Of a DNA stretch of 55,000 nt, positions 30,724 through 41,103 are shown in pieces. Origin of the DNA: Neocallimastix lanati (nom. inval.) (taxonomy: Eukaryota; Neocallimastigomycota; Neocallimastigomycetes; Neocallimastigales; Neocallimastigaceae); contig JACVTC010000212.1 of the NCBI GenBank assembly GCA_016946835.1, positions 1-55,000 of the forward strand, in the 5' to 3' direction. Within the stretch, counting starts at the first letter, position 1, and every line of letters starts with the position of its first letter. Under the pieces are notes generated by a model. The model was not told the origin of the DNA, ran no database searches, and saw nothing but the letters and a program-made list of their open reading frames with translations. A program made the translations under genes and the position numbers.

Positions 30724-31398
30724 TGACAAATGTTGATTATTATCTTAATTTAGAATTTACTTCTAAAAGTGATAATAATTTGTCAATTAAAAGGGTAGTT
30801 ATTAACACAAAAATGTTAATTAAAACACTACAGTTTAAAATAAGAAAAGAATATTTGTTTTTTTTTTATAATAAAACTTTATTTATCAATATAAAATTGT
30901 ACTTTTTATTATTTTGAATATTTATATTCTTAATAAAAAGTATTTAAAATAAATGAGAATAAAAGAAAATAATTTATTAAAACTTAAATTTTAAATTTTT
31001 AATTCTTGAATTCTGATTTTTTTATTTTTAAAGAAATATTTACATGTTTTTATATTTTTCTTTTAAGTTTAAATTATTTAAAATAAAACTATATAATTAT
31101 TTTAAGTAAACACTTTTAAGATAAAATAAACAATTTTGTTATTATTAATAAGTTTCTTTTTAATTAATATTAATATCAATTTAAACTGAGATTTAATTTA
31201 AAATCGTTAAAGTAAAATAAAAGAATAATTTAATATAAAATACATTGTTCTTTAAATTAAAATAATATTTATTTAATAATTTTAAATCTTTTAATTTATT
31301 TTTATTAAAATATTATTTTATAATTATCAATAACTAATTAAGAGGGTTATTATTCCATTTTATTGATTTTTCTTAATTTATAATTTGGTTATTTATCA
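30724..31398 (-). repeat. 5' LTR of the gypsy element
   Basis: 675 bp, apparently identical to 24392-25066. The outer end on the plus strand is …GGTTATTTATCA, followed by ATAA. Confidence 0.95.
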
Positions 31399-31413
31399 AT
31401 AACTAGAAAATTA

Positions 31414-31510
31414 GTAACCATGGTTCAATGGTAAGTTACCACAACCGTCGGGATAAACCCTTAGGGTTCGACGTCCACTGTTTCCAAATTTTAATAACTT
31501 TTTATTTATT
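31414..31510 (+). ncRNA. tRNA-derived SINE-like sequence with Pol III A and B boxes
   Basis: GTAACCA is followed by an A box TGGTTCAATGG (31421-31431) and, 34 nt further, a B box GGTTCGACGTCC (31465-31476). About five of seven acceptor pairs can form, but the anticodon and T stems are poor, so it is not a functional tRNA. T runs (TTTTAATAACTTTTT) end it. ATAACTAGAAAATTA (31399-31413) and ATAACTAGAATATTA (31511-31525) flank it as a near-perfect 15-bp duplication, typical of LINE-mobilised retroposition. Confidence 0.55.
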
Positions 31511-31525
31511 ATAACTAGAATATTA

Positions 31526-32042
31526 AAGAAATTACTAGTGTTTATCGGTTAAACAATTGAACCGATAAAACTAGAAAAATCTATTTTATTAATATTTTTT
31601 ATCATTTTTTATCTAAGATTCATTTTCTAGAACGAAAACTTGTTTTCTTTAATTTTCTTTAATTTTCTTTTATTTCTAATAATTACTAATAACAACTGAT
31701 AACTTAAAATAATTAATTTTCCTGAAAAACTATAAATAGGTGTAAAATTTCATAATAAAATATTTTTACTTGTGCTTTTATTAATTAATTTTAAAGTAAT
31801 TTAAAATATTACCATAATTAATTAATAAAATAATAATTTACATTTTTACTAATAAAAAACTTATTTTAATAAAACATATTTTGAATTACTTTAGTGTCGA
31901 GAACCTTTTGTGTGAAAAAACCTTAAAACAATCTTAAGTAACATTAAGATTTGTTACACATTATATATAAAAGTTTTGTCTAGCTCCCAAAGTGAAAATA
32001 GTTGAGCATCGTTACCATAAACTTTGTCATCCAGATTCTACA
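31526..32042 (+). mobile_element. Probable 5' LTR of the decayed chromodomain gypsy element
   Basis: The stretch has a TATA-like box TATAAATA at 31731, a stem-loop TTTATCGGTT/AACCGATAAA (31551-31560 with 31570-31579) and ends GATTCTACA, followed after 5 nt by a TGG PBS. The 5' boundary is not clear, and the surviving 3' LTR fragment (34761-34848) does not overlap it enough for comparison. Confidence 0.4.
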
Positions 32043-32047
32043 TAAAT

Positions 32048-32690
32048 TGGTACTAACAATCGAATTAATCTGTGTTTATCGATAAAGAGCTAAAGAGACT
32101 TACCAGGCAAAGCTTTAAAAAAATATATATTTCCTGGCTCAATACTATATGATTTGGCTTATAGCAATTCAATAAGAAATAAAAAATAATTAAAAAAAAT
32201 ATTTGTTTACTATTATATCTTCCAAAATAATTATATGACGTTTTATCACTCTAAAAACTAAAACAAGGAATTTAAAAAAAAAAATCAACTCTGAATTATA
32301 TACAATCTCAAATCTATTATTCTCAAATTTAATCTGAAATTCTATATCAACTTAATCCAAAAAATTTTAAACCTCATTAATCTTTTCTGAAATATTTCCA
32401 ACTTCTCTATTACTATTAAATTACTATAATTATATATATATAAATATATATGATTATAGTAATTTAGTATATCATACAAATTTAAAATTTCAACATCAAA
32501 TCTTTATTCAATTTCAAATAATTTCCAGTGGGATCAATTATTACTATGTATATATTCAAATCCTATTTAATCAAAAGAATATTATAATTTAATTATTATC
32601 TACTATACTGAAAAAATAGTTCTTAAATATATCTTATTCCAATTTATTCAATAATCAACTACAAAAGTAATAGTTAAATTAACATTCAAA
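32048..32690 (+). other. PBS and leader of the decayed gypsy element
   Basis: TGGTACTAACAATC at 32048 is a plausible PBS. The rest, up to the gag start at 32691, is AT-rich noncoding, with an AATTACTATAATTATATA/TATATGATTATAGTAATT inverted repeat at about 32424-32467. Confidence 0.4.
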
Positions 32691-34760
32691 ATGGAAGAAA
32701 ACAATTTTGCAAACGCAACCTAAAAAGATGATTTTGACGAAGACAGATGCTATCTTATGGGATTCTTAGCTAAAATGAATTTGATCTTCATGATTCACCC
32801 TGATAGAATCAATAATGACGAAACAAAAGTAAACTACGTTATTTCTAGGGTGTATGACAATGCTATGAATTGGGCAGCTTCACTTATGAAGAATCAGGAT
32901 CCATGCTTGTTAAATTACGAAGCCTTCGTAGAAAGAATGAAATCTGTATATGGGAGTTATGACTCAACATTCGTTGCGAATCAAAAACTCAGAACTACAA
33001 GGCAAAAACGGTTAGGCGACATTAGAAGCTATATACTTGAATTCAATTCTTATAAAGACGAGTCATCATAGAATAAAGAAGCTAAAATGGATGCGTTTCT
33101 TGTTGGTTTAAATGATCAAATTGCTATAAGAATTCTGGAAATGTTCCCTGGTCTAAGATCTTTTATTGCTATGCGAACTATAGCTTCCAGGATAGAGGTC
33201 GTCTATCGGCCCACAGACAATTTACAAATAATCAAAAACAATCAAACAATAACCATAATAACAACAATTCTAATAAGAATAGATTGAATTTTAATAAAAA
33301 AGATTCGAATTCTTAACATTATGGATGTTTATCCAAAGAAGAAAAAGAAAGAAGAAGAGAAAAAAGCTTTTAAAACAGCCTTTGTTGAGTGTAGACACCT
33401 ACTTTTAGGCAGTAAGTTTCCAACCCAGGTATACTCTGATCACAGGAATTTACTTTTCGCCAGTAAACCACAATTACTTACTCAAAGTCAAGATCGTTGT
33501 CAAGAATTCCTCTCAGCCTTTGAATTTACCATTTTCTATAGACCAGTGATATCAAATGGTAAAGCCGACCAACTCTCCCGTAGGGTTGACCATGAGGTAC
33601 TCGTTAGTCAGAACCTAGATGAATCTCCTATAAGGATTTGACAACTCTTCAGACTTCGCTTGTTTAATCACGTACCAATAGTCTTTCTTTGTAGACGATA
33701 CAAAACAGGGTAAATGTAAGTGAACTTTGTCCAAGATATACCTGCCAAATTTGACTCCAAGGACAAAACTATTATATACAATTAGTTTCTTGATGATGAG
33801 GTTATCTTAAAGAGGGAAAGGAAGGTTTATGTCGCACCTAAATTAAAAAACCATCATGAAATTAAACCATGATTATGAAATTGTTGTTAACCTAGGTATT
33901 AAAAGAAAATATAAATTAATACACCGCTGATATACCTGGCCAGACCTGAAAAAAGATGTAGTAGACTATGTATAATTTTGAAAGATTTGTGCCAAAATTA
34001 AGATACTCGGAACAAGTCTTACAGAAAAATAAGTGGTTAGCAGAATTTTGCTACAATAATTCGATTAATGCCTCTACTGGCAAAGCTCTCTTCCTAGCCA
34101 TATATAACTACCAGCTATACGTCATTCCTCAAACCTCCTACTTGGTAAATTTTCTTGGTGTGGCCATATTTATAGCTTTGCCCACAATCTAGCTAACTTG
34201 AAATATATATTATCTACTCAAAAGGAAAACTATTTAAGTACTAAGGTTAAGAAGTATGCCAACCCTCCGGTCCACTACCAACTTATTGATCTAGTCTGGT
34301 TGAAGCCTGCCAACTTCAATCCATTCCCGTTATATAAGCTACAAATTCGACGCTATGGTCCTTTTGAAATTACCGGAGTTTACCAGGAACAAAATAGCTT
34401 TTGCTTGGATTTTTCCGGTTCACCGTTCCTAAATATGTGTTCTAAATTGATGGTGAATTGGAACCTTACCAAAAAAGAAAATACAACCCTATGGAAATTA
34501 GTTACTTCTCTTGGAGGAATTTCTCACAACCCTACGTTAAATTCACCAATAGAAATAATCAAGATTTACAGCTCAAGAAAACATAAGAGAAACTACCAAT
34601 ACTTGTCTACTAGAAAAGATAATTCCAAAGGTTGAATTGATGTAAATATTATTGACAAAAACAAAATTATGACCCAGTATTAGCCGAATATGAAATGTTA
34701 TTTTACGAACAATTTTGTGCCACTGTTAACCATCCTGATAATGGTTCCTGGAGGAGGTAG
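32691..34760 (+). pseudogene. Decayed chromodomain-bearing Ty3/gypsy gag-pol
   Basis: Gag (32691-33287) has a retrotransposon Gag domain (VNYVISRVYDNAMNWA…NYEAFVERM) with stops at 32721 and 33069. Protease and the reverse transcriptase catalytic core are deleted. RNase H sequence (VYSDHRNLLFASK, NGKADQLSRR) occupies 33321-33640. Integrase follows in several frames: WPDLKKDV at about 33938, and a GPF-type domain (YQLIDLVWLK…RYGPFEIT) at about 34282-34380. A C-terminal chromodomain (IIKIYSSRKHKRNYQYLSTRK, then EYEMLFYEQF) lies at about 34550-34720. Chromodomains of this class are known to steer integration to heterochromatin. A PPT (GGAGGAGGTAG, 34750-34760) and the beginning of the 3' LTR follow. 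Numerous stops; nonfunctional. Confidence 0.85.
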
Positions 34761-34848
34761 TGTCAAAAACCTATGATACTTGTACTGCGGTTAAATTAAT
34801 CCTATAATGGATTAATTATTTTTTTAAATATAATTAGAGATTCTTACA
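34761..34848 (+). mobile_element. Truncated 3' LTR of the chromodomain gypsy element
   Basis: It begins TGTCAAAAACCTATGATACT right after the PPT and is similar to the minus-strand LTR starting at 42316. It is cut after about 60-88 bp; its last bases (AGAGATTCTTACA) resemble an inverted family F LTR end. Confidence 0.6.
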
Positions 34849-35279
34849 ATGTTTTACGAAACAACGTTATATTATAATAATTATCAAAGTCGGAAAAAGT
34901 ATTATTTTATATTTTATATTTTTATTATTAAATTTATTATTTTATATTAAGAAAAATATTAAAAAAAAAAATAAAAAATTTTCAACCAATTAAATCTATT
35001 TTATATACTATAAAACAAATGTAAAAGAAATAACTTTTACTCCGCCTATTAAATTTTTTGGAAGATGGATTAAAATAAAAATAAATAAAAGTTTTTTAAA
35101 AGAGGAATTAATTTCAGTCAAAATAATGTATTATAAAGTTTAGTGTTTGAATTTAGTGAAGTTGTAGAGACATTAATTTGTTTAATTTGTTATTCTTGGT
35201 TTTTAAAGAGATTAAAATATTAATTATTAGGAATATACAATTAAAAATTATTAAATAATATTTTCAAAATCCTGTACTA
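34849..35279 (-). mobile_element. PBS and leader of a family E gypsy element (inverted copy of 908-1314)
   Basis: Read on the minus strand it starts with TAGTACAGGATTTT (35266-35279), a PBS with one change from TGG, and continues through about 400 bp similar to 908-1314 to …GTTTCGTAAAACA. Its LTR is family E copy 36282-36834, separated from it by an inserted family F LTR. Confidence 0.6.
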
Positions 35280-35285
35280 AATGTA

Positions 35286-36281
35286 TGTAAGAATCTATAA
35301 TTATTTTTTAACATAATAAATATATTTTCTTTAGTTGTAATAATTATATATTTATTTAATTATATAATATATATTCACTTAAATATTATTAATTATTTAT
35401 TTAATTTAATTTTAAACATTCATTAATTTAATATATAAATAATAATAATTTATTTAATTATACATTTATACATTTAATTATTAATTTATTAATATTTGTT
35501 TTTTCATTTAATTAGATTATAAATTTAAACATTATTATGTATTCTATTATATATTTTATTATGTATTTTGTATTTTATAATGTATTCTGTATTTTGATAA
35601 TTACAAAATTTTATATATATTGTTTTATTAATGTAATAAGATAATTTACATTTTATGATCAAAATATCTTTTATTATTTTATTATTTTAATTTTCGATCA
35701 TTAATTAAATTAGCTAATCAGTCAATTACGGTTTTTTCCAATAACCTTATTAATTAAGTAAAACCAATCACTTCTTAGTGATTGGTTTTACTTAATTAAT
35801 GCGATGATCGAAATGGATAGAATATCGATCAAAAACTTATCTAGGTTATTTTGTCTAATCTTTTCCTAGATAAGAGATTTGTTAATATTAGAAAAAACAT
35901 TTTGTTTTTAACCTAATTTTTAAAAAAAAAAAATATAAATAAGGCTTTTGAGTTCTTTTTGAGAAATCAAGAATTATTACTATAACAATTATAATATAAC
36001 AATTATAATATAATAATAATAATAATAAATATTTTATATTTCTAATTTAATAAAGCTTGTTTTAATAAAACAAATTTAAAAAACAAAACAAATAAATATT
36101 TTTTTTCAAAAAATCTTGTGAATTTTAATATTAGTTTATTATAATAAATTCTTCACCATTTTAAAAGATAAATATAATTATCTTTCTATTTCTCTCAATT
36201 TAATAATAATTTTTACTAAAGTTATTATTAATTTGTAGTTAATATTTTAATTAAAATTAATTTTATAATTAAATTATTACA
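35286..36281 (+). mobile_element. Solo LTR, family F, copy 2 (target duplication ATGTA)
   Basis: 996 bp, TGTAAGAATC…AAATTATTACA, flanked by ATGTA at 35281-35285 and 36282-36286. It contains a perfect 20-bp inverted repeat (35752-35771 with 35778-35797) and the family stem-loop (35836-35845 with 35865-35874), then a TATA-like stretch. It lies at the junction of the family E LTR and its PBS. Confidence 0.8.
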
Positions 36282-36834
36282 ATGTAAAACGTTTATTTAA
36301 TATATATTAAAATAACAAATAATAAATAAGATAAATACTAAGATAACTTAACATCTCTCTATCAGAGTTATTATTTAAAAAATTAATTTTAATTATAATT
36401 AATTATTTTTGACACTTAAGAATATAGCGAAACATTATTTAACTCTACTCTTTAACAGTAACAGGACTTACATTAAGCTAATTTATCTATTTAAAATAAT
36501 TATTTTTATTTATTTAATATTTAATATTTGTTTTAACAATTTTTGTTAATAGTAACTTTAACTCGTTACGGTTACAGGTACAATTATTTTTATACATGTA
36601 AATAAATGAATGACTGATAAATTATATAATTTAACATAATATACTAATCATTTAATAAACTACCTATAATTTATAACTAATAATAAAATAAATTAAAAAA
36701 TATAATAAAATTTAATTTACGAAATTAAGGAAAGAATTTTTTTATTAGCTAGAAATTACTAACTGTTTGTAGATACGTTACGTAATCAAGAGACTATCAT
36801 AGGATAGGCTTCATGTTACTATGTATCTGTTACA
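36282..36834 (-). repeat. LTR family E, copy 1
   Basis: About 553 bp. Minus strand starts TGTAACAGATACAT and ends GTTTTACA. A gypsy integrase tail and the purine run GGGAAAGGCCT lie immediately upstream, so it is a true 3' LTR for that remnant, and a PBS/leader lies downstream beyond the inserted LTR. Confidence 0.65.
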
Positions 36835-37140
36835 AGGCCTTTCCCAATGAGCAAGCTACTAATGATTGACGTTAGCAATAAACTAGCCAGAGCTAAAAAG
36901 GGTTTCAACGCTCTTACATGGAGCACTGGGTACATGTTTGAAAATGGCTAGCGGATAATATCGAGCCTGTAGTTTTTGTTATTCTTCTCAAGGCCTATTA
37001 CTTTAAACGGTCCTGATTTTATTGTCACTAACTTATAAAACGGCTCGCATCATAATTCTCTTACTTCCTCAACCATACTTTATCTAGCAATCTGTATCTG
37101 GGGGAGTAGCACAAAATATTTTGTTGAAGAAATCTCTCAT
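36835..37140 (-). pseudogene. Gypsy integrase C-terminal remnant
   Basis: Minus-strand translation gives RLLDKVWLRK, then IKSGPFKVIGLEKNNKNYRL and, after a stop, SNMYPVLHVRALKPF. This is the GPF-type end of a Ty3/gypsy integrase, followed by a PPT-like purine run and the family E LTR. Everything upstream (RT, RNase H, integrase core) is missing. Confidence 0.7.
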
Positions 37141-38001
37141 ATTTTTCTTTTTTCGGAAAAATAGTTTCTAGAATGAAAAAGTATAAAAAGTTCTTAGAAT
37201 AAGATTTTAATTGATTAAAATGAATCATATGATAAAAGTAATAATAAAATTTATAAAATTGGGATTTTCTAATAATTTCCGACTAAATAAATTAACCGAG
37301 AAAATCCATGAAATTCTATAATTTTTTGTAGAATGAAAATTATAGAAAATATTATTAATATTTATTTAAAATAATAATTTGTAAAATAAGTCGAAGTCAC
37401 AATCGAACCCATGTAGTATTTGTCATAGTCACTGCAACCAACCACTAGACTATTATTCTAATTTCTAAATGTAATGCTAAAGAATAAAATAAAAATATGA
37501 TAAATTTAATTATTTTCAAATAATTAAGTAAAATATTACTTTATTTAATTTTTAGATTTTTTTAACCTTAATAAACTTTTCAATTAAACTTTTTAATAAT
37601 TAAAATAATATTAATTAAATTAAAATAAGTTATTAATTGTTTATTCTTAATATTTTAAAAATATATTTGTAATATTAAATTATACTTTACTTTGTTTATT
37701 TAAAAATAGTAAAATTTCAATTAAAAATAATAACTTTTTAATTAAAGTATAAATAACTTTTTTTAAATTACACTTTAATAATTATATATATATTTTTAAT
37801 ATATAAATAAATATTATTAAGAAATTTTAATTAATTAAATAATTAAATAATTTATATTTTTATAATTAAAGCTTAAATTATAAATGAATTATAAAATGAA
37901 TGTAATTTTCTTAATAAAAATAAAAAAAAACCATATAAGAAAAAAAAAAAAAAAAAAAAAAATAAAATATAATTATTATTATTATTCCCTGAACCTTACC
38001 A
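37141..38001. other. AT-rich stretch, leader of family E copy 2 at its right edge
   Basis: No gene. It includes inverted repeats (for example TTCTATAATTTT…AAAATTATAGAA at about 37314-37349), an A tract at about 37940-37962 and, on the minus strand, a PBS-like TGGTAAGGTTCAGGG (37987-38001). Confidence 0.45.
37395..37459 (-). ncRNA. tRNA-like sequence with A and B boxes
   Basis: Minus strand has an A box TAGTCTAGTGG (37442-37452) and, about 35 nt downstream, GGTTCGATTGT (B-box-like, 37399-37409). It is not a convincing functional tRNA because the T and anticodon stems pair poorly, and no flanking duplication was found. Probably a degraded tRNA or tRNA-derived retroposon. Confidence 0.4.
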
Positions 38002-38005
38002 GTAA

Positions 38006-38825
38006 TGGTAAAGAACGAACATATAATGGATTATTAATTAGAATTTCAACTTACTTTAGAATCCATTATATTGTTTTTTACTTAATATTACTTTACTATA
38101 TTTTCTATACTAAATTATTTTATAAATATAATTTTTTTTTATTAAAAGTTTCTAAAATATTATTAATAATTCTATATTTTTATTATTAATATCAATATCT
38201 ATAATTTAACCTTAAATTTTATTATTTTATTAAAGTGTTTATTATCAATTTTAATATTTTATTTTTATTTTCAAATATATTATTATATTATTATTATATT
38301 ATATCAATATTAAAATTGTATTCTTTTTAGTATTTTATTTTATTATTAAATTGATTATTTAATATTTTTATTCCCCACAAATAAAATCAAATCTTAATTG
38401 ATTAATAATAAATATATTAGAGTTTTTAAATTTATTTTATATAAAATATAAGAATATTATATTAATATTCTTGATTAAAATAATTTTATTTTTCTGTAAA
38501 ATCTTTTTAAATTTTGTTTGTTTCTTTTCGTATATATTAAATAATTCAGTTTTAGTATATGAAAAATAATATAAAATTATATAACGAAAATTTATTAAAA
38601 TAAAAATACTTATGAATTATTTAATTTAAATAATATAAAATTTGAAGAAATTAGAAATAGTAAATTATTTTTTTTAAAATATGATAATAAAATGTAGAAA
38701 GGCTTTACATATTTATTTTTTTCAAAAAGTATAAATAAGTGAAGTTTTTCAATAATTAAAATGTAGACAGAAAAAAAAATAAATAAATAATTAAATAAAA
38801 TTCTAATAAAATCCGAACCATAACA
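38006..38825 (-). mobile_element. Solo LTR, family G, copy C (target duplication GTAA)
   Basis: 820 bp, inverted relative to copies A and B, ends TGTTATGG…TTTACCA on the minus strand, flanked by GTAA at 38002-38005 and 38826-38829. It sits exactly between the end of family E LTR copy 2 and that element's PBS-like sequence. Confidence 0.8.
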
Positions 38826-39383
38826 GTAAAAGGTACGTTTATTATTAACTAAAATAACGAATAACAATTAATTTTTAAAGGCTAAGATAATTTAACACCT
38901 CTCTATTCGAGTTGTTAATAATAAACACTATATTAATTATGCTATTAACTAATTATTCTATAACACTAGAGTATAGCGCAGCACTTTATAACTTCTATCC
39001 GTTATTAGCTACTGGGCTTACACAGGGTAATATATATTTATTTATTAATTAAAATTTTATTTATTAATATTAATATTTATTATAACAATATACTTTAATA
39101 GTAACGCTAGTGCGTTACAGTTACAAGTTCAATTATTATTTATAAATGTTAGTAAATTTATGATTGGTAAATAATTTAATTTACTTAGTTTACTAATCAC
39201 AAAATAAAAATATACTTAACTAAGTATTTAACTATATAATTAACTATAAAATAATAAAATTTAATGTACGAAACAACTAAAAGATTTTATTTAATTAGCC
39301 AAAATTACTAACTGTTTAAAGATACGTTACGTAACCAAAGAACTATCATTGGATAGGCTTAAAGTTACCATGTATCTATTACA
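38826..39383 (-). repeat. LTR family E, copy 2
   Basis: About 558 bp. Minus strand begins TGTAATAGATACATGG and ends GTACCTTTTAC. Similar to 36282-36834 over its length and to 1-72 at its end. Confidence 0.65.
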
Positions 39384-39393
39384 CTAAAATGTG

Positions 39394-40221
39394 TGTAAGA
39401 ATCTATAATTATTTGCTAACAAATAATTATATTTTCTTAGTTAAGTTATTATAACTATAACTTTATTTAATTACATATAATATTTATTCATTAAATTTAT
39501 TTAATTTAATTTTAAATATTCATTAATTTAACAAAATTTATTTAATTAATTTTAAAAAAAATATTTACAATATATTAATTTCTCTACTGTAACTAATGTA
39601 TTCTGTATTGTATTCTGTATTTTATAATGTATTCTGTATTTAATTAACTATTTAATTTTATATTTTTTATATAAGCATAAGTTATATGATCGAAATATCT
39701 TTTATTATTTTATTCTTTTATTTTCGATTATTAGATTAGATTGGAAAATCGGTTAATTAAGATTTTTCCCAATTACATTTTAGAAGTAATCGGTTTTACT
39801 TAATTAATGCGATGATCGATATGGATAGAATATCGATCGAAAACTTATCTAGGTTTTTCTATCTAATCTTTTCCTAGATAAGAGATTTGTTAAGATTATA
39901 AAACCCTTTCTTATTTAACCTTATTTTCATAAAAAAATATAAAAACGGCTCTTGAGTTCTCTTTGAGAAATCAAGAGTTATTATTATAAGAAAAATAAAA
40001 AAAATATAATAATAAAAAACTCAATAAAATAATTATTAAACTTAATAAAATTTAAAAATCTTTTTTAAAAAAATTTTATATATATACATCTTTTATACGT
40101 GTTCTCCTCAACTCTTATAATAAACTCGACTTTTAAGGTAAAATTCTCAATTTATTAATATTTTAATTAATAAATTGAAGATAACAATTTTGTTATAAGA
40201 AATTATAATAAAATTGTTACA
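39394..40221 (+). mobile_element. Solo LTR, family F, copy 3 (target duplication ATGTG)
   Basis: 828 bp, TGTAAGAATC…AAATTGTTACA, flanked by ATGTG (39389-39393 and 40222-40226). It has the family stem-loop (39844-39853 with 39873-39882) and CTCTTGAGTTCTCTTTGAG downstream of a TATA-like run. It is inserted 10 bp outside the start of family E LTR copy 2. Confidence 0.8.
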
Positions 40222-41103
40222 ATGTGATAAATAATGAAATTATAAAATTATAATAAATAATAAATAATAAATACTTATTTAATTTAACTCAAAATTAATT
40301 CTTTTAGAAGTCCCGAAATCAATTTATGAAAATTAATTAAAAGAAATAAATGAAAATAAAAAATAATAATAATTTAATTAATTATTAACAATATTAATTA
40401 AAATTAAAATAAATTAATAATTAATATTCTTATAAAATTATAAATAAACAAAATAATAAACAATTTTAATAAATTGTAAATAATAAATAAACAAATTTAT
40501 AAACATTTCAAAATTAAAATTAAATAGTTGAATAATCTTTAAATTGCCTTTTATTTAAAATAATTAATATTTTATTTATTTTATCACTCAACTTTTATAT
40601 ACAAATTTTAATTAAAACTTGTTTATTTTAATACTTTATTCGTAAATATTTATAATAATTATTTATTTTATTTATTTAATTGTTTATAAATGTAAATAGT
40701 TTAAAATTATTGAAAAATATAAAAACATGTAAATATTTCTTATAAATTATTCTTTATTATTAATAATTTTAATAAATTATTTTATTAGTTTATTAATTGT
40801 TAATAATCAAATTTTTATTATTTAAATTTAAATAAATTATTATAAATAATAAATATTTTATTTTATTATTTTATTACTTTTAATAATTATTTTTCTATTA
40901 TTAATTTAAATAAAAATTAATAATTAAATAAATAAAAATTAATATTAAAATAAAACAATTTTTTTTTTAATAAACAATTTTGTGTTCTAATAAACTATAT
41001 TTATATTAAATTTCTTAAATTTTTCTTAGTATTTATACCCTTATTCGCTTCTACAAAATTTAATTTTTGTAGATTAAGAATATCCAGTATAAATCAAATG
41101 TAA
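40222..41103. other. AT-rich spacer between two inverted family F LTRs
   Basis: Noncoding and rich in TAATAAAT-type sequence; no open frame or RNA gene is seen. A short inverted repeat flanks AAGAATATCC near 41075-41090. Confidence 0.4.

Larger units (their letters stand above)
24392..31398 (-). mobile_element. Structurally complete Ty3/gypsy retrotransposon
   Basis: The element is 7,007 bp with two 675-bp LTRs that read as identical, PBS, gag, pol and PPT in the correct order. The tetranucleotide ATAA flanks it (24388-24391 and 31399-31402). Identical LTRs and intact enzymes indicate a very recent, possibly active insertion. Its 5' end lies 15 bp upstream of a tRNA-like sequence. Confidence 0.95.

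Noticed and set aside
31414-31486. Functional tRNA gene
   Set aside because: A and B boxes fit, but the T stem has only about three pairs, the anticodon arm does not form and the acceptor has two mismatches; it is better explained as a tRNA-derived retroposon.
37884-38189. 101-codon plus-strand frame
   Set aside because: It spans an A tract, a PBS-like sequence and the end of a solo LTR; no protein-like composition.
40222-41103. Replication origin or centromere-like AT block
   Set aside because: The whole window is comparably AT-rich; no distinguishing motif supports such a call.
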